A stretch of DNA of 64,000 nt from Ancylothrix sp036704045 (GTDB lineage Bacteria > Cyanobacteriota > Cyanobacteriia > Cyanobacteriales > Oscillatoriaceae): positions 124,001 through 188,000 of the forward strand of contig DATNQM010000042.1 in NCBI GenBank assembly GCA_036704045.1, given 5' to 3'. How positions within the stretch are numbered: the stretch's first letter is position 1; every line of letters starts with the position of its first letter. Shown piece after piece: positions 29,001 through 37,425 of this stretch. The position numbers and the translations under genes were made by a program. A model generated the notes under the pieces. That model was not told where the DNA came from. It searched no databases and saw nothing but the letters and a program-made list of their open reading frames with translations.

Positions 29001-30140
29001 GAAGAAATGCTTTACTTAAAAGCTCAAAGTAAAGGTATAAAATTAATAGTACAAATTGAAGAGGAAGTTCCCCAATATATCCGAACCGATGAAAGTAAAT
29101 TGCGCCAAGTTTTACTTAATATTTTGGGTAATGCCATTAAATTTACTGAAAAAGGTGCCGTCATATTGCGAGTTAAAACAAACTCTTGTTATATCTCTGA
29201 TGCTTCGCTTTTACTTAGTTTTGAAATAGAAGATACTGGCCCCGGAATTGCCCCAGAAGAAATTAATCTTCTTTTTGAAGCTTTTGGACAAACAGAAGTA
29301 GGGAGAAAATCGCAACAAGGTACGGGATTAGGTTTACCTATTAGCCGTAAATATGTTCAGCTTTTAGGGGGAGATATCCGCGTCAAAAGCACACTAGGAA
29401 AAGGAAGTTGTTTTAGTTTTGAAATTCCTATTTTTCCAGCCAATTTAGAAGAAATTAAAAGTGAAATATCGCCTCAAAAAGTTATTGGTTTGGCCCCGAA
29501 TCAACCTGAATATCGCATCTTGGTAGTAGATGATTTACCCGAAAGTCGTCGATTATTATTAATGCTTTTTCAATCTCTTGGTTTTCAAGTCCAGCAAGCC
29601 GAAAATGGTCAAGAAGCTGTTGCTTTGTGGGAAAGTTGGCAACCCCATTTAATTTGGATGGATATGCGAATGCCCATCATGGATGGTTATGAAGCTACAA
29701 AAAAAATTAAAGGGGCTTTGAAAGGTCAAAAAACGGTGATTATTGCTTTGACTGCTAGCGCTTTTGAAGAAGATCGGAAAATGGTTTTAGAAGCCGGTTG
29801 TGATGATTTTATTCGTAAACCTTTCCAACAAGATGTTTTATTAGAAAAAATCAGCCAGCATCTTCAAGTTTCTTATATTTACGAAGAATCAACGCCAACA
29901 AATACCGGCAACCAAAAAGCAGATAAAACTATCACTGAAGATGAAATTAAGCATTATTTATCTCAAATGTCGCCAGACTGGATTGAACAAATTTATCGCG
30001 CTTCCTGCCAAGGTAGTGATGATATCATTTTTGAATTACTCGCTGATGTTCCTGTAGAATTGGCTGATTTAAAAAATATCTTGGCTGATTTAGCTGATAA
30101 CTTCCAATTTGAAAAAATTATGCACTTAACTACTAGTTGA
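23037..30140 (+). CDS. Giant hybrid sensor histidine kinase (REC, multiple PAS/GAF, HisKA, HATPase, REC)
   Basis: From ATG 23037 this is 2,367 residues; a TTG at 23025 is in frame. The N-terminal receiver has Asp57 in ILLDILMP. There follow roughly PAS, PAS, GAF, PAS, GAF, PAS, GAF, four more PAS and a phytochrome/CBCR-like GAF (about 1,695-1,900), then HisKA with His1914 in SMSHELRTPL, HATPase (NAIKFT, DTGPGI, GTGLGLPIS) and a C-terminal receiver with Asp2209 (WMDMRMP). A helical tail of about 70 residues resembles the end of an Hpt-type extension but lacks an obvious phospho-His motif. The last GAF has Cys1817 in DFEDCYLDLL, at the position of the bilin-binding cysteine but followed by Tyr rather than His. 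No membrane helix is visible, so it is likely cytosolic and integrates several signals. Confidence 0.9.
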   Translation: MINKYSAHILIVDDSPSNLRFLSKILTDQGYNVQRAISATVALNAVKAKLPDIILLDILMPEINGYELCELLKSQPETKNIPIIFISALQEISAQIQAFEAGGVDYITKPFHIDEVIIRVKNQLNLRFFQKEISEQNARLQQEIKERQRVEIELKNREKLNESILNSAAVGICLTDENGYFVEVNPAYCELYGYTREELIGQSFTIHFPGSDASEIAFIVQQYKKFICTLTENKTGKYCVFRKDGSQLIVDTTRGIFQQEDGQIFVVTSVRDITERHRAELEKNRLVVSLQKSKTSLAAAQRVAHIGSWEYNLNTGKVTWSEELFNIFGIEPNSRELSYTDVINLIYYEDRKNFQNIVKDALQNASLYELEFRICTPDGQIRYVEGRGEPVIRQGMVIELFGTAMDITTRKQVELQLQKQFYRSKLLSQITEKIRSELKPKNIFETAAIQLGKAFRSSRCLIYTYIEQASPKITLVAEYVVSDCESLSNSNLNLSDKTHIQQLLMSEEARAYNDVEKDQILKKEIEISKQFKIKSMLEIRTSYKGEANGIISFHQCDNYRVWTEEEIDFLEAIAAQLGIAIAQAKLLDKEQQDRIELDRQNLQLQEEINCRAITENALIQSESKYRALVESSQDIIWSVDTEGRYTFINQAVQQIYGYEPAEMIGHLMTEFLPSEQIAKEKNILERLLQGESIFHYETTHLRKDGKPISLLLNALPLQDKEGKIISITGTNSDITERKQREEALKLIVEGTASTTGDAFMSSCVRYLAEVLQVKYALIGQLINGDKNTLHILSLWQGETWGASMLCDTSSTPCSQVLEGKPYFCADSVQTLYPESEELVIFNAESYWGVPLFDFQGKVSGILAVLDTKPMTYDVGAESILKIFAARAGAEIERKRVEEELLESQKRLSTLVTTNADGLIVVDSLGIVQFMNPAGEKILGRKAPEMIGRLFGIGTHPNKTTVIDIPHRTGEIITVEMQVVDIVWQSENAYLVSLRNISERKQAESEIRLLLETTQAISRCEDISSALAVILRLICTTINWDVAEAWIPSSNEKFLEYSPGWYRHQEVFQELRSHQENIKFAAGEGLPGRVWLSQKAEWIEDISSNSEVSEFLNLDITKKIDLKSYFGIPIVANNKVIAVLVFFKCKKTPETPRLLELVTAVATQLSSLIQRKKAEQALRESERRFRAIFNSTFQFIGLLTTDGILLEANQSLLNFAGVTEKEVVGLPFWETDFWNISESSRTNVKQAIQRAALGEFVRYEVELLGAEETPITIDFSLKPIFHEETGQVVMLIPEGRDITIAKALQKELTLREQQLDAFFSSAPVGLAFFDSQLRYVKINELLAQLHGLPISEHIGKTPGQIIPKLAITIETNCRKILETGTPLINLEISTDSPKLPGIIRDWIISYFPIPGEENQLFGVGAVVMEITDRKRVEAALRSATERLQHLLGTSPGIIFSCQPSIEQTTTFISENVTVVLGYEAVEFLADPHFWINHIHPEDRERIVAELPELLENYSHSHEYRFLHKNGEYRWLYVQQRLVSNLPNNNPQEIVGYAVDITERKRAEDALSQSEATNRALLNAIPDMMFRSKVDGTFVDFKPPKHIQTILSYDNFLGSNIQEVLPGKLSERILKASEQTLLTGMVQVLEYQLEIGSDIFDYEARIVPCGHDEVISMVRDISERKRSEKALRESAERERAVARVIERMRETLDFETIFSSTTQELQHALSCDRVVVYRFNSDWTGEFVAESVGEGWCQLKQEQYKDSFLTSNTVGGENCLIRNMKNEPDVIINEVQKISEKFYKELNSFRSVSDIYKADFEDCYLDLLKRFQARAYIIVPIFCGSKLWGLLGSYQNSGPRNWASPEINMVVQIGAQLGVALQQAELFDQTQKQSAALQQALFAADAANRAKSEFLASMSHELRTPLNAILGFTQVMSRDGSLNLQQQENLGIINRAGEHLLNLINDILEMSKIEAGRTTLNITGFDLFRFLKNQEEMLYLKAQSKGIKLIVQIEEEVPQYIRTDESKLRQVLLNILGNAIKFTEKGAVILRVKTNSCYISDASLLLSFEIEDTGPGIAPEEINLLFEAFGQTEVGRKSQQGTGLGLPISRKYVQLLGGDIRVKSTLGKGSCFSFEIPIFPANLEEIKSEISPQKVIGLAPNQPEYRILVVDDLPESRRLLLMLFQSLGFQVQQAENGQEAVALWESWQPHLIWMDMRMPIMDGYEATKKIKGALKGQKTVIIALTASAFEEDRKMVLEAGCDDFIRKPFQQDVLLEKISQHLQVSYIYEESTPTNTGNQKADKTITEDEIKHYLSQMSPDWIEQIYRASCQGSDDIIFELLADVPVELADLKNILADLADNFQFEKIMHLTTS

Positions 30141-30435
30141 TTAGCTATTTTCCTTGTTTTAAATACTGTATTGATAACAACGAGTTCATCATAATAGTCC
30201 ATACCCTTGAAAAAACTTCCCTAAAAGCAGAAAATCAACAGATAAAATCAGCGTTTATTTGCCCTAGCAACCAGTTAAAAAACTAAACTCTGATGCTGAA
30301 ATACAAAATAGATGAAAAATCACCGATGTAAATCGCATTGAGTATAAAGTAGATGAGTTTTTTGTGAAAAGCAGATACACCCTGATGAATAGGAATTACT
30401 TTTGCACTTAGGGAATCACTTCCATGAATTTAAAA

Positions 30436-32388
30436 CTATTCAATCAGCGCTTGATAAAGCAATTCTGCAACATCGGCGCGCGTAGCTATCTGTGAAGCAT
30501 TAAAAACACCTGCCTTCGCTGAATTAAGAAGCATTTTCCTTTCTGTAGCTGCTGCTACTGCATTTCGAGATTGGCTAGGAATTGAAGCGCTATCCCTATA
30601 AACTTTTAATACCGTATCTGCTGAATTTTTCGGTGAAAGTTTTAAACCGTTTACTAAAACAACCACCGCATCTAGCCTATCTAATTTCTTTTCAGGATTA
30701 AAAGTTTCTCCTTCAAAAAATCCCATTTCATAGGCTTCTTTAATTGCTCCAGATGCCCAATGATTCGCCGGCACATCTTTAAAAACAATTGCACTTCTAA
30801 CTTTTGATAAATTAAATGATCTGCGGATCATTGCCGCAAATTCTGCCCTCGTCACCGGCTCATTTGGACGAAAATTTCCATCAGTAAATCCCTGCAAAAT
30901 TTCCCGCGCCGCCAATTCCGCAATATAATTTTTCGCCCCATGATTTGCCGGTACATCAGGAAAACTTACTTGAATTCCCTCACTAACACCTTTTTCTCGA
31001 TAATTTGCCATAAACTCACTAACATCATAATATTTTGAGTTGTTAGTTTCAGCAACATTAATTATCCCATAAATCTTACCTGGTTCTGCTCGCAAAGCTG
31101 GTGCAATTCCCCTTGCATATAAATCTACGGTACTATTCATTACAGAAAAAGGCCCACTACTAAAGGCCGGTGGATACACACTATTTGCACTCGTTATCGG
31201 CAATTCTTCCAACTGATAACCACTAATATTTATATTTGCCAAACGACTTAAAAATGATACCCTTTCTTCACCATTTTTAGGCACTATTAGTTCTGTAAAA
31301 TAATCAGCTAACCGACGATTATTATCTAACTTTCCATTGTCATCTGCATCAATTCCATACACAGTTCTCACCACCCCAGAAAGAGTAGAATTTTCCGGTA
31401 AAACTAAATTTACAGCGATTTTTTCTACCGGCAATTCAAACTCACTATAGCCAATCGGACGATTTTCTAAATCATACAACCTCGCCACAATTCTATCTCC
31501 CACAGATAACCCTTTCATAAAACTTGCTTGGGCATTAGGTTTAAAACGAAAATCTCCTATAAATCTTTCTCTTAAATATCCATTTCCCCTTTTTGCCTTT
31601 AAAGAAAGACGCACAATCACATCAGAACCACTATTAACCCTTCGCAAAATTGCTAAACTAAACTGCTTTTTATCTGGTATTCTTACCGCTTCTGGCATAG
31701 GAGTCTTAGGCTGATTCTCCACATCCAAATTTGTTTGTCTGACATTTTCATTTTCTGGCATAGGAGTCTTAGGCTGATTCCCCACATCCAAAGTTGTTTG
31801 TCTGACATTTTCAGGAGAATTTAAACTCGTTTGTTGACTATTTCTACGCCCAAAAATAGAATCAAAACGATCTAAAGCTTCTAGTTGAATTTGTTGGTCT
31901 TTTACCCCATTTTCTCCATCAAAACGAACTTGAACCAACGCTTTAATATCCACCGTATTTAAATTAATATTCGCCCCAAGCGCCTGTCTAATTAGAGCCA
32001 CAGGAATCACCTCTGGATCTAAACTAATATTGCCAGTGGCATTAGGAATTAACCTTGCCCCAGTGCTGGTATAAATTGCCACCCAATTATTATCTTTTTG
32101 AGCAAATAACTGATACACCACATTGGCATAAGAAGTTACTGGTTTCGAGCGAATATTTAACTGTACTGTCAACGCCACCGGCTCTGAATTTCGGTTCACC
32201 AACGGCTCCATATTCATCCTCATATCCCAGCCTTGAATTGCCGCTAACACTAAACGAGGCTCAGCCAAACTCGCCGCCAAACCAGGAATTCCCAAAGTCG
32301 AAATAGGCAAAAAAGCAGCTACAAGCGGTAATATTTTCCAGGTTTTAAAAAATGTGTTTTTTCTCATCTGTTTTCTAAAGATTTTCAT
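30436..32388 (-). CDS. S-layer-homology (SLH) domain surface protein
   Basis: The product is 650 residues from ATG 32388 (the frame is open further upstream). A basic N-terminus and hydrophobic signal segment (ILPLVAAFLPISTLGIPGLAAS) indicate export. The middle is beta-rich and contains a two-copy 21-residue repeat (NVRQTTLDV..NQPKTPMPE). The C-terminus has SLH repeats: FPDVPANHGAKNYIAELAAR with GFTDGNFRPNEPVTRAEFA, then FKDVPANHWASGAIKEAYE with GETFNPEKKLDRLDAVV, and a third weaker copy. SLH domains bind cell-wall polymers, so this is probably peptidoglycan- or outer-layer-attached. It lies 37 bases downstream of the cyclase gene and is likely its operon partner. Confidence 0.85.
   Translation of the reverse strand: MKIFRKQMRKNTFFKTWKILPLVAAFLPISTLGIPGLAASLAEPRLVLAAIQGWDMRMNMEPLVNRNSEPVALTVQLNIRSKPVTSYANVVYQLFAQKDNNWVAIYTSTGARLIPNATGNISLDPEVIPVALIRQALGANINLNTVDIKALVQVRFDGENGVKDQQIQLEALDRFDSIFGRRNSQQTSLNSPENVRQTTLDVGNQPKTPMPENENVRQTNLDVENQPKTPMPEAVRIPDKKQFSLAILRRVNSGSDVIVRLSLKAKRGNGYLRERFIGDFRFKPNAQASFMKGLSVGDRIVARLYDLENRPIGYSEFELPVEKIAVNLVLPENSTLSGVVRTVYGIDADDNGKLDNNRRLADYFTELIVPKNGEERVSFLSRLANINISGYQLEELPITSANSVYPPAFSSGPFSVMNSTVDLYARGIAPALRAEPGKIYGIINVAETNNSKYYDVSEFMANYREKGVSEGIQVSFPDVPANHGAKNYIAELAAREILQGFTDGNFRPNEPVTRAEFAAMIRRSFNLSKVRSAIVFKDVPANHWASGAIKEAYEMGFFEGETFNPEKKLDRLDAVVVLVNGLKLSPKNSADTVLKVYRDSASIPSQSRNAVAAATERKMLLNSAKAGVFNASQIATRADVAELLYQALIE
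31691..31816 (-). repeat. Two-copy 63-bp tandem repeat inside the SLH gene
   Basis: The sequence beginning TCTGGCATAGGAGTCTTAGG occurs at 31691 and again at 31754, 63 bases apart, with very few differences across the unit. In the protein it gives two in-frame 21-residue copies of a Pro/Gln-rich linker (QPKTPMPE), so the copy number can change without a frameshift. Confidence 0.85.
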
Positions 32389-32425
32389 AGTTCCATTTAG
32401 TTTTGATGAAAGTAATATATCAATT

Positions 32426-34249
32426 TTAACCGGCCCCGGCCTCACTTACCATCACTTCCCCCACAATCGTATAAACCGTTGTTTCATCAGCCTTACCTCG
32501 CAATTGAATTGCCCCCACTTCTTCACCCAAATAGCGGTCGCTAACATAACTATAAGTGCGGTCGGTCAGCAAAATTTTAAATTGTTTATTTTCGGTTAAA
32601 TTTTTCGTCATTGCTTCCAGTCGCGCCGCCACATTCACCGTATCTCCCACTACCGAATAACTTAAACGCTCTGCACCTCCCACAGTTCCAGCAACAACCG
32701 TGCCGGTGTGAATACCAATTCCAAATTTAATCAACGGTTTGCCTTCTTTTTCCAAGCTTTCATTAAGTTCTTTTAAACGTTCGTGCATCGCAATACTAGC
32801 AGCAATTGCAGCCGTTGCATTACCTTTTATATTTTCCACCTTACCTTCAGGAAAAGGAATGCCAAAAACTGCCATAATTGCATCCCCAATATATTTATCA
32901 ATAACGCCGCCATGCTCCATAATACAACGAGCCATCACATCAAAATATTGATTTAACCAATTCAGCAAATCTCGCGGTTTCATAGTTTCAGAAATACTCG
33001 TAAAACTACGAATATCCATAAACAAAACTGTCGCCGTTAATTCTTGAGCTTCCAATTCTCCATTTTCAAAAATTTCATCTTTGCGTTCCCAAATAACCTC
33101 TGCCATTTCCGGGGCAACGTGCTGGGCAAATAAACTCATTAATTGTTGTTTTTCGTATTGTTCTCTAACCTGTACAAATAGCAAAGTCAATAAAATTGTC
33201 GCCACCGGCGATGCCACCGGAAACCACAAATTACCACCCCAAAAACCGGCAAAAACAATCACAAACCACGCCGGCGGCAACATTAAACCAATTAAAATAC
33301 GTTCCTTAAGTGTGCGGCCAAATAAAAACCAACTTGTCACCGGCCCCGCCATCAATAAAATCAACAAATTAAACCAATGTTCCGAAGGTTTTAACAATCT
33401 TTGATTTAGCAAATTATCAAGAACAGCCCCATAAAGATAAACCCCAGATGTGGGCGGATTTTGATTGAGCGGAGTTCGCATTTCATCCATGCCGGTTGCC
33501 GTAAACCCTACCAATACCAACTTATCCTTTAAATCAGGATTAATTCTACCTTCAGCAATATCTACAAAAGAATACATCGTTAATAAATCTGTTTTAGCTG
33601 GCCAATTTATCCAAATTTTTTGATACTTTTCCGATTTTATCGGCGGTGGTATTTTTACTTTATTCTTTGAATTATTTTCATTGTAAACTTCTAACATTGC
33701 TGCCGATAAACCCGGAATACTAACTTCTGATGTATTTACCCAAAGAATTAAATTTCGACTAATTCCATCCTCATCAGGTTGATGTAAAATATGCCCAATT
33801 CCAGCCGCCGCTGAAGCTAATTTTGGCAAAACTAATAAACTTTTTCCTTCTTTATCCCACGCCCTTGCTAACACTGAACGACCATTTGCTTTCAGTGCTG
33901 AAGCGAGTTCTTCATCATTGCGACTAGGTGCGATCCACAAAATATCAAACCCAATAACAGCCGGCGGAGTTTTTTCTAAAGCCTGTAAAAGTTGAACATA
34001 TCGAGTTCTTGGCCAGGGAAATTGACCGTATTCTTGTAAACTACGCTGATCAATTGCAATAACCGCTATTTTCTGATCCCAATTTAGTTGAGGGCGCAAT
34101 TTATAGAAAATGTTATAAGCTAAATTTTCTGGTTGTTTCCAATAGCCCAAACCGGCAATTCCCACAGACACAAGCGCCGCCATTGTACCAGGTAACCAGG
34201 GATAATTGCCGGTTAAAAAACTCTTAATTCGTTGCAAGTAAGTTTTCAT
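32426..34249 (-). CDS. CHASE2-domain adenylate/guanylate cyclase
   Basis: The 607-residue protein has an N-terminal membrane helix (about 20-37), an extracytoplasmic CHASE2 sensor domain with the typical IAVIAIDQRSLQEYGQFPWPR opening and GFDILWIAP, three closely spaced transmembrane helices (about 305-375) and a class III nucleotide cyclase domain (about 405-590). The cyclase keeps the first metal Asp in VLFMDIRSFTS, the substrate Lys in VIDKYIGDAIMAVFG and the SYSVVGDTVNVAARLE motif, consistent with ATP as substrate. It would make cAMP in response to a periplasmic signal. The FecR gene upstream and the SLH gene downstream are on the same strand with short gaps; FecR/CHASE2 neighbours are common in cyanobacteria. 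Confidence 0.9.
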   Translation of the reverse strand: MKTYLQRIKSFLTGNYPWLPGTMAALVSVGIAGLGYWKQPENLAYNIFYKLRPQLNWDQKIAVIAIDQRSLQEYGQFPWPRTRYVQLLQALEKTPPAVIGFDILWIAPSRNDEELASALKANGRSVLARAWDKEGKSLLVLPKLASAAAGIGHILHQPDEDGISRNLILWVNTSEVSIPGLSAAMLEVYNENNSKNKVKIPPPIKSEKYQKIWINWPAKTDLLTMYSFVDIAEGRINPDLKDKLVLVGFTATGMDEMRTPLNQNPPTSGVYLYGAVLDNLLNQRLLKPSEHWFNLLILLMAGPVTSWFLFGRTLKERILIGLMLPPAWFVIVFAGFWGGNLWFPVASPVATILLTLLFVQVREQYEKQQLMSLFAQHVAPEMAEVIWERKDEIFENGELEAQELTATVLFMDIRSFTSISETMKPRDLLNWLNQYFDVMARCIMEHGGVIDKYIGDAIMAVFGIPFPEGKVENIKGNATAAIAASIAMHERLKELNESLEKEGKPLIKFGIGIHTGTVVAGTVGGAERLSYSVVGDTVNVAARLEAMTKNLTENKQFKILLTDRTYSYVSDRYLGEEVGAIQLRGKADETTVYTIVGEVMVSEAGAG

Positions 34250-34393
34250 TAATATTAAACGGTTAAAACCTAAAAAATTTACTTTCTAACAACCAACTCC
34301 CAAACGCAAATCATCTGTTTACCTGGCTTCTAATCAGTTGTAAGGTAACAAATTTTGTCTTTGATTCTAATTGAGAAATTTATCACTTTTTGT

Positions 34394-35341
34394 TTAAAGC
34401 ACGGCAATTTCGTAAGAAGTTTCTCGGACTTCTGGCCCACGAACCACAAATTTAAGTCGGCGATTTAAAGGACGTTCGACCATAGCCACAAAATTGCCTT
34501 CCACATCAGTTTGGATCGCCTGACTATTAATAAACAAAATATCCAACGGATCAATTTTGCCCACAACCCGAATAGTGTTTGCATCAACCCTCCTCAGACT
34601 AAGAACATTTAATTTAGCCCGTGCGGGAGTAGTTTGTGCAGAAATAGGTGCTTGTCCAGGGGAAATAACAACATACTGACCACTACCCACCAACACCCGC
34701 CGGCCTTGAGCAATAGCATCAACATTTCCCTGAATTGAAGAAACCGCAGTTTTTCCATTCGGGCCCACACTCACCCCAAAAGAAGTACCTTGAACACCGG
34801 CCACACCGGCAGGCGTTTCAATATCAACAGGATAATTGCCATTAGCATTTCGTTGAGCAAGCAAAAGTTGTTGACCTGTTTGAGCTATCATCGCCTTTTC
34901 TTGCTCTTGGCTACCCGAAAGCGTACCCACCGCCAACCGAACTTTACCCCGACTGACAAACAAAGAAGTTCTGCCACTAGAGAGCGTTTTAATAGTTAAG
35001 GCAGTATGTTCAGAAACTTCTATAGAGCCCAGTTCCGGGACATATAAGCGCACCCTAGAATCATTGCCAGTCACCAGTTGAGATTCGCCGCTTCCTAAGC
35101 GTTGGTTGAGCGTCACCGGCATTTGCGATGGCCCATAAGTAACAATGCCTTCGATTTCTTCCACTACTGCATAAAGAGGAATTACCGGCTGATTTTGGCT
35201 GATTTGAAAACCACTATTTTCCTGAAAAAACTCGCTGTTAGCCCTTGCAGCCAAGCCCCAATCTAAAATTAAAACAGCAGAGAGCGAACAACTTAAAATA
35301 GCAAATTTTTTTGAAAAAATACCATCAGTAAAAAATCTCAT
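34394..35341 (-). CDS. Secreted FecR-domain protein
   Basis: This 315-residue protein has an N-terminal signal sequence (about 11-34, ending ARANS) and a FecR domain: GIVTYG, LGSGESQLVTGNDSRVRL, FVSRGKVRLAVG and the conserved ETPAGVAGVQGTSFGVSV. In cyanobacteria such proteins are periplasmic and are often encoded next to CHASE2 cyclases, as here (144 bases upstream of the cyclase gene). The role in sensing or in anchoring the CHASE2 domain is inferred from this association. The C-terminal 80 residues look like a beta-sandwich module (VVGKIDPLDILFINSQAI). Confidence 0.85.
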   Translation of the reverse strand: MRFFTDGIFSKKFAILSCSLSAVLILDWGLAARANSEFFQENSGFQISQNQPVIPLYAVVEEIEGIVTYGPSQMPVTLNQRLGSGESQLVTGNDSRVRLYVPELGSIEVSEHTALTIKTLSSGRTSLFVSRGKVRLAVGTLSGSQEQEKAMIAQTGQQLLLAQRNANGNYPVDIETPAGVAGVQGTSFGVSVGPNGKTAVSSIQGNVDAIAQGRRVLVGSGQYVVISPGQAPISAQTTPARAKLNVLSLRRVDANTIRVVGKIDPLDILFINSQAIQTDVEGNFVAMVERPLNRRLKFVVRGPEVRETSYEIAVL

Positions 35342-35408
35342 ATATTAACCTATGAAGTCACAGCAAATAGCATCACTTGCTTAGGTTTTCTAAAATTAAC
35401 TCTTGCTC

Positions 35409-36212
35409 TCAGGATTCCTTAAAATTCCTAATAGGCTGAGCTACCGGCTGTTTAATTTTAATCGGTTTCCGTTTAGCCGTTTGTTGAATTAAAAGCGGTT
35501 TTGCACCTTCTGTTAAAAGGGGTTTTGTAGTATCTAAAACTTGCAGACCATCTAAAATTGCTTCCCGCACTATCGGCTCAGTTTCTGTTGACATCATCAA
35601 GCGAAAACATTCAACAATTGCTTGCCGGTCTGTTTGATCACCAACTTGGTATTTTAATTGTCGCGTTAATTGTTGCACCGCAATCAAACGTTTAAGCGGG
35701 TCTCCATTCGTTAAACTCATTACCAATTTGTTGATATGGGCTTCTTCTTGACCAGCTTTTGTCCCCACCAATTGCCACACTAAAAGTACCAGCACAGCCA
35801 TTGTCCCCAACCCTTGCAAAATTGCACCCGTTGCTAAAACAGGGTTTGACGACTCTGCCCAAATAGCCAACGCTAGGTAACTGCTGAGTGCTGCCAGTCC
35901 GCCGCTAGTGACGGTAGTAGCAATCAGACGGTTTTGGCCGGTGAACAATTGACGCAGTTCTGCGGTAGGAATTTCCCACTCACTTTCTTGGAGGAGGTAA
36001 ACCAAGGTCATCACGAATAAACCGCTGCCGGTGGCTACCATCAGCCGCCAGTTGCAAAGCAGCATCGCCACTACAACACTCACCACCAACAACGATCCTC
36101 CCGACCGCCTGTAGCGTCGAGAGAGTTGTTTAACAGTCTTGAGTTGTAGTTTTGGTGACAAGTCTTGAAGTTGGTTTTGGAGTTGCTGCCACCGAGATAA
36201 CGCTTTTGCCAC
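35409..36212 (-). CDS. Cyanobacterial membrane protein with armadillo-like C-terminus
   Basis: The 267-residue protein has two pairs of hydrophobic helices (about 40-75 and 98-148), then a helical soluble domain (about 150-240) with SLTNGDPLKRLIAVQQLTRQL and EPIVREAILDGLQVLD, reminiscent of HEAT/armadillo repeats. The tail is basic (KRKPIKIKQPVAQPI). Similar proteins in cyanobacteria are annotated as armadillo-type-fold proteins of unknown function. It lies upstream of the FecR gene on the same strand with a 67-base gap and may be the first gene of that operon. Confidence 0.75.
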   Translation of the reverse strand: MAKALSRWQQLQNQLQDLSPKLQLKTVKQLSRRYRRSGGSLLVVSVVVAMLLCNWRLMVATGSGLFVMTLVYLLQESEWEIPTAELRQLFTGQNRLIATTVTSGGLAALSSYLALAIWAESSNPVLATGAILQGLGTMAVLVLLVWQLVGTKAGQEEAHINKLVMSLTNGDPLKRLIAVQQLTRQLKYQVGDQTDRQAIVECFRLMMSTETEPIVREAILDGLQVLDTTKPLLTEGAKPLLIQQTAKRKPIKIKQPVAQPIRNFKES

Positions 36213-36367
36213 TTTTGGTTACCTATTGAGTTGCGAGCGAGCGAGCCTAGGCTTTTTTAACTATTGCAGGCGAATAGTACCTAGATATCTTAGATTATTT
36301 GTTCTCAACTGTTGCAGAATCTCAATTTTTTGCAGCAATTTTCTCGTCAGGCCAAACCGGATAGGGG

Positions 36368-36979
36368 CTAAAAACTGAAACTAAAGTCATCAACGGTTAA
36401 GTGGCCGTCAAAGGTTAAAAACGTGACGCGGTGGATATTCTCGGCTCTCAAGCTTAACAAATAGTTTGGGGTAATCGAGGATTCTGAACCGGCCAGATTT
36501 GCTCCCGACATTTCTGCATGGCCCACCGGGTTATCGTCTTGATCGTAGGCGGCGAGGACTGCTTTGCGGGAACTGGTGACACACCCGCTAACATAGCGCA
36601 CTGGCTTTATAAAGGTTGCTTCTAGGTATCCGCTTTTTGGTGCGCCAATTAAGACAATATGGCCTGTATTGGGGGGAAAGGCTGGGTTAGAAGGATTTAT
36701 CGCCATTGTGTTTGCAAAATTAACTCCGCAGTATTGAAACTGTTTTTCTACCATTTCAAAACATTTCAAGTCTTCTAAGTCTAGTCTCACACAGACTCCT
36801 TTTTCTACGCGTAATTTTTCTTGCAAACTAATTTTTCCTCGGTATGGTCTTGCAATAACGGGCGCGTTAGATGACTTTTCTTGTGATGTTTTTTCCAATT
36901 CCAGACCTTTTTTGCTTTTTGATTTATATCTATAATTCTCTGTCATAAGGCTACCCTGATTTTTTTTCATAGTTCTCAT
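36368..36979 (-). CDS. Conserved protein of unknown function, beta-sandwich-like
   Basis: A 203-residue protein; the start may instead be ATG 36946 (MTENYRY). The first 60 residues are basic and low-complexity without a signal peptide. The rest (about 65-203) is beta-rich, with GVNFANTMAINPSNPAFPP, IGAPKSGYLEATFIKPV, SGCVTSSRKAVLAAYDQDDNP and a final HRVTFLTFDGHLTVDDFSF. This resembles the galactose-binding-like beta-sandwich seen in many cyanobacterial extracellular proteins, but here without an export signal or sorting tail. I do not recognise a named family. It is separated by 155 bases from the next gene on its strand. Confidence 0.65.
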   Translation of the reverse strand: MRTMKKNQGSLMTENYRYKSKSKKGLELEKTSQEKSSNAPVIARPYRGKISLQEKLRVEKGVCVRLDLEDLKCFEMVEKQFQYCGVNFANTMAINPSNPAFPPNTGHIVLIGAPKSGYLEATFIKPVRYVSGCVTSSRKAVLAAYDQDDNPVGHAEMSGANLAGSESSITPNYLLSLRAENIHRVTFLTFDGHLTVDDFSFSF

Positions 36980-37425
36980 TTTTGTAGTTTTTAGTCTCTA
37001 AACGTAGAATTTTTACATACTTAAAATCATGCAATTTTAAAACAAAAGTTATTGGTTTTGAGGTTGATTTTTCTCCTGTGCCAAAAAATTTGTTGTTCGC
37101 TCGCTTTGATTTTTAAAGGGGTGAGGGGTAAGACCCCCTACTACATTATCGATGATTGGCGAAAAGTTGGGAACCGATCTTTGATGGAACATCTAATTGG
37201 TTAGCGCAGCAGTAGCTTTTACGGGGCTTTGTTTATCCAATCAGGAGACACCTGTTCTGTGTCGCAAGAATTCACAAAATCTTTACAAAACTATCTTGCG
37301 CATTACAATTCCTTTACAATGTCAGAAAAATGCCGCAATGAAGCAGCGGTCGGCAATCGGTGCCTCGGTGTTGCTGATGAAAAGCAATCTACAATCTAAA
37401 ATTTTAAAATCTTGTGAGGTTTACT
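36980..37425. other. Intergenic region between divergent genes
   Basis: About 450 bases. An 83-codon open frame (37197-37448) has no ribosome-binding site and ends inside the next gene, so I do not call it. No repeat or terminator stands out. It should hold promoters for the genes on either side. Confidence 0.45.
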
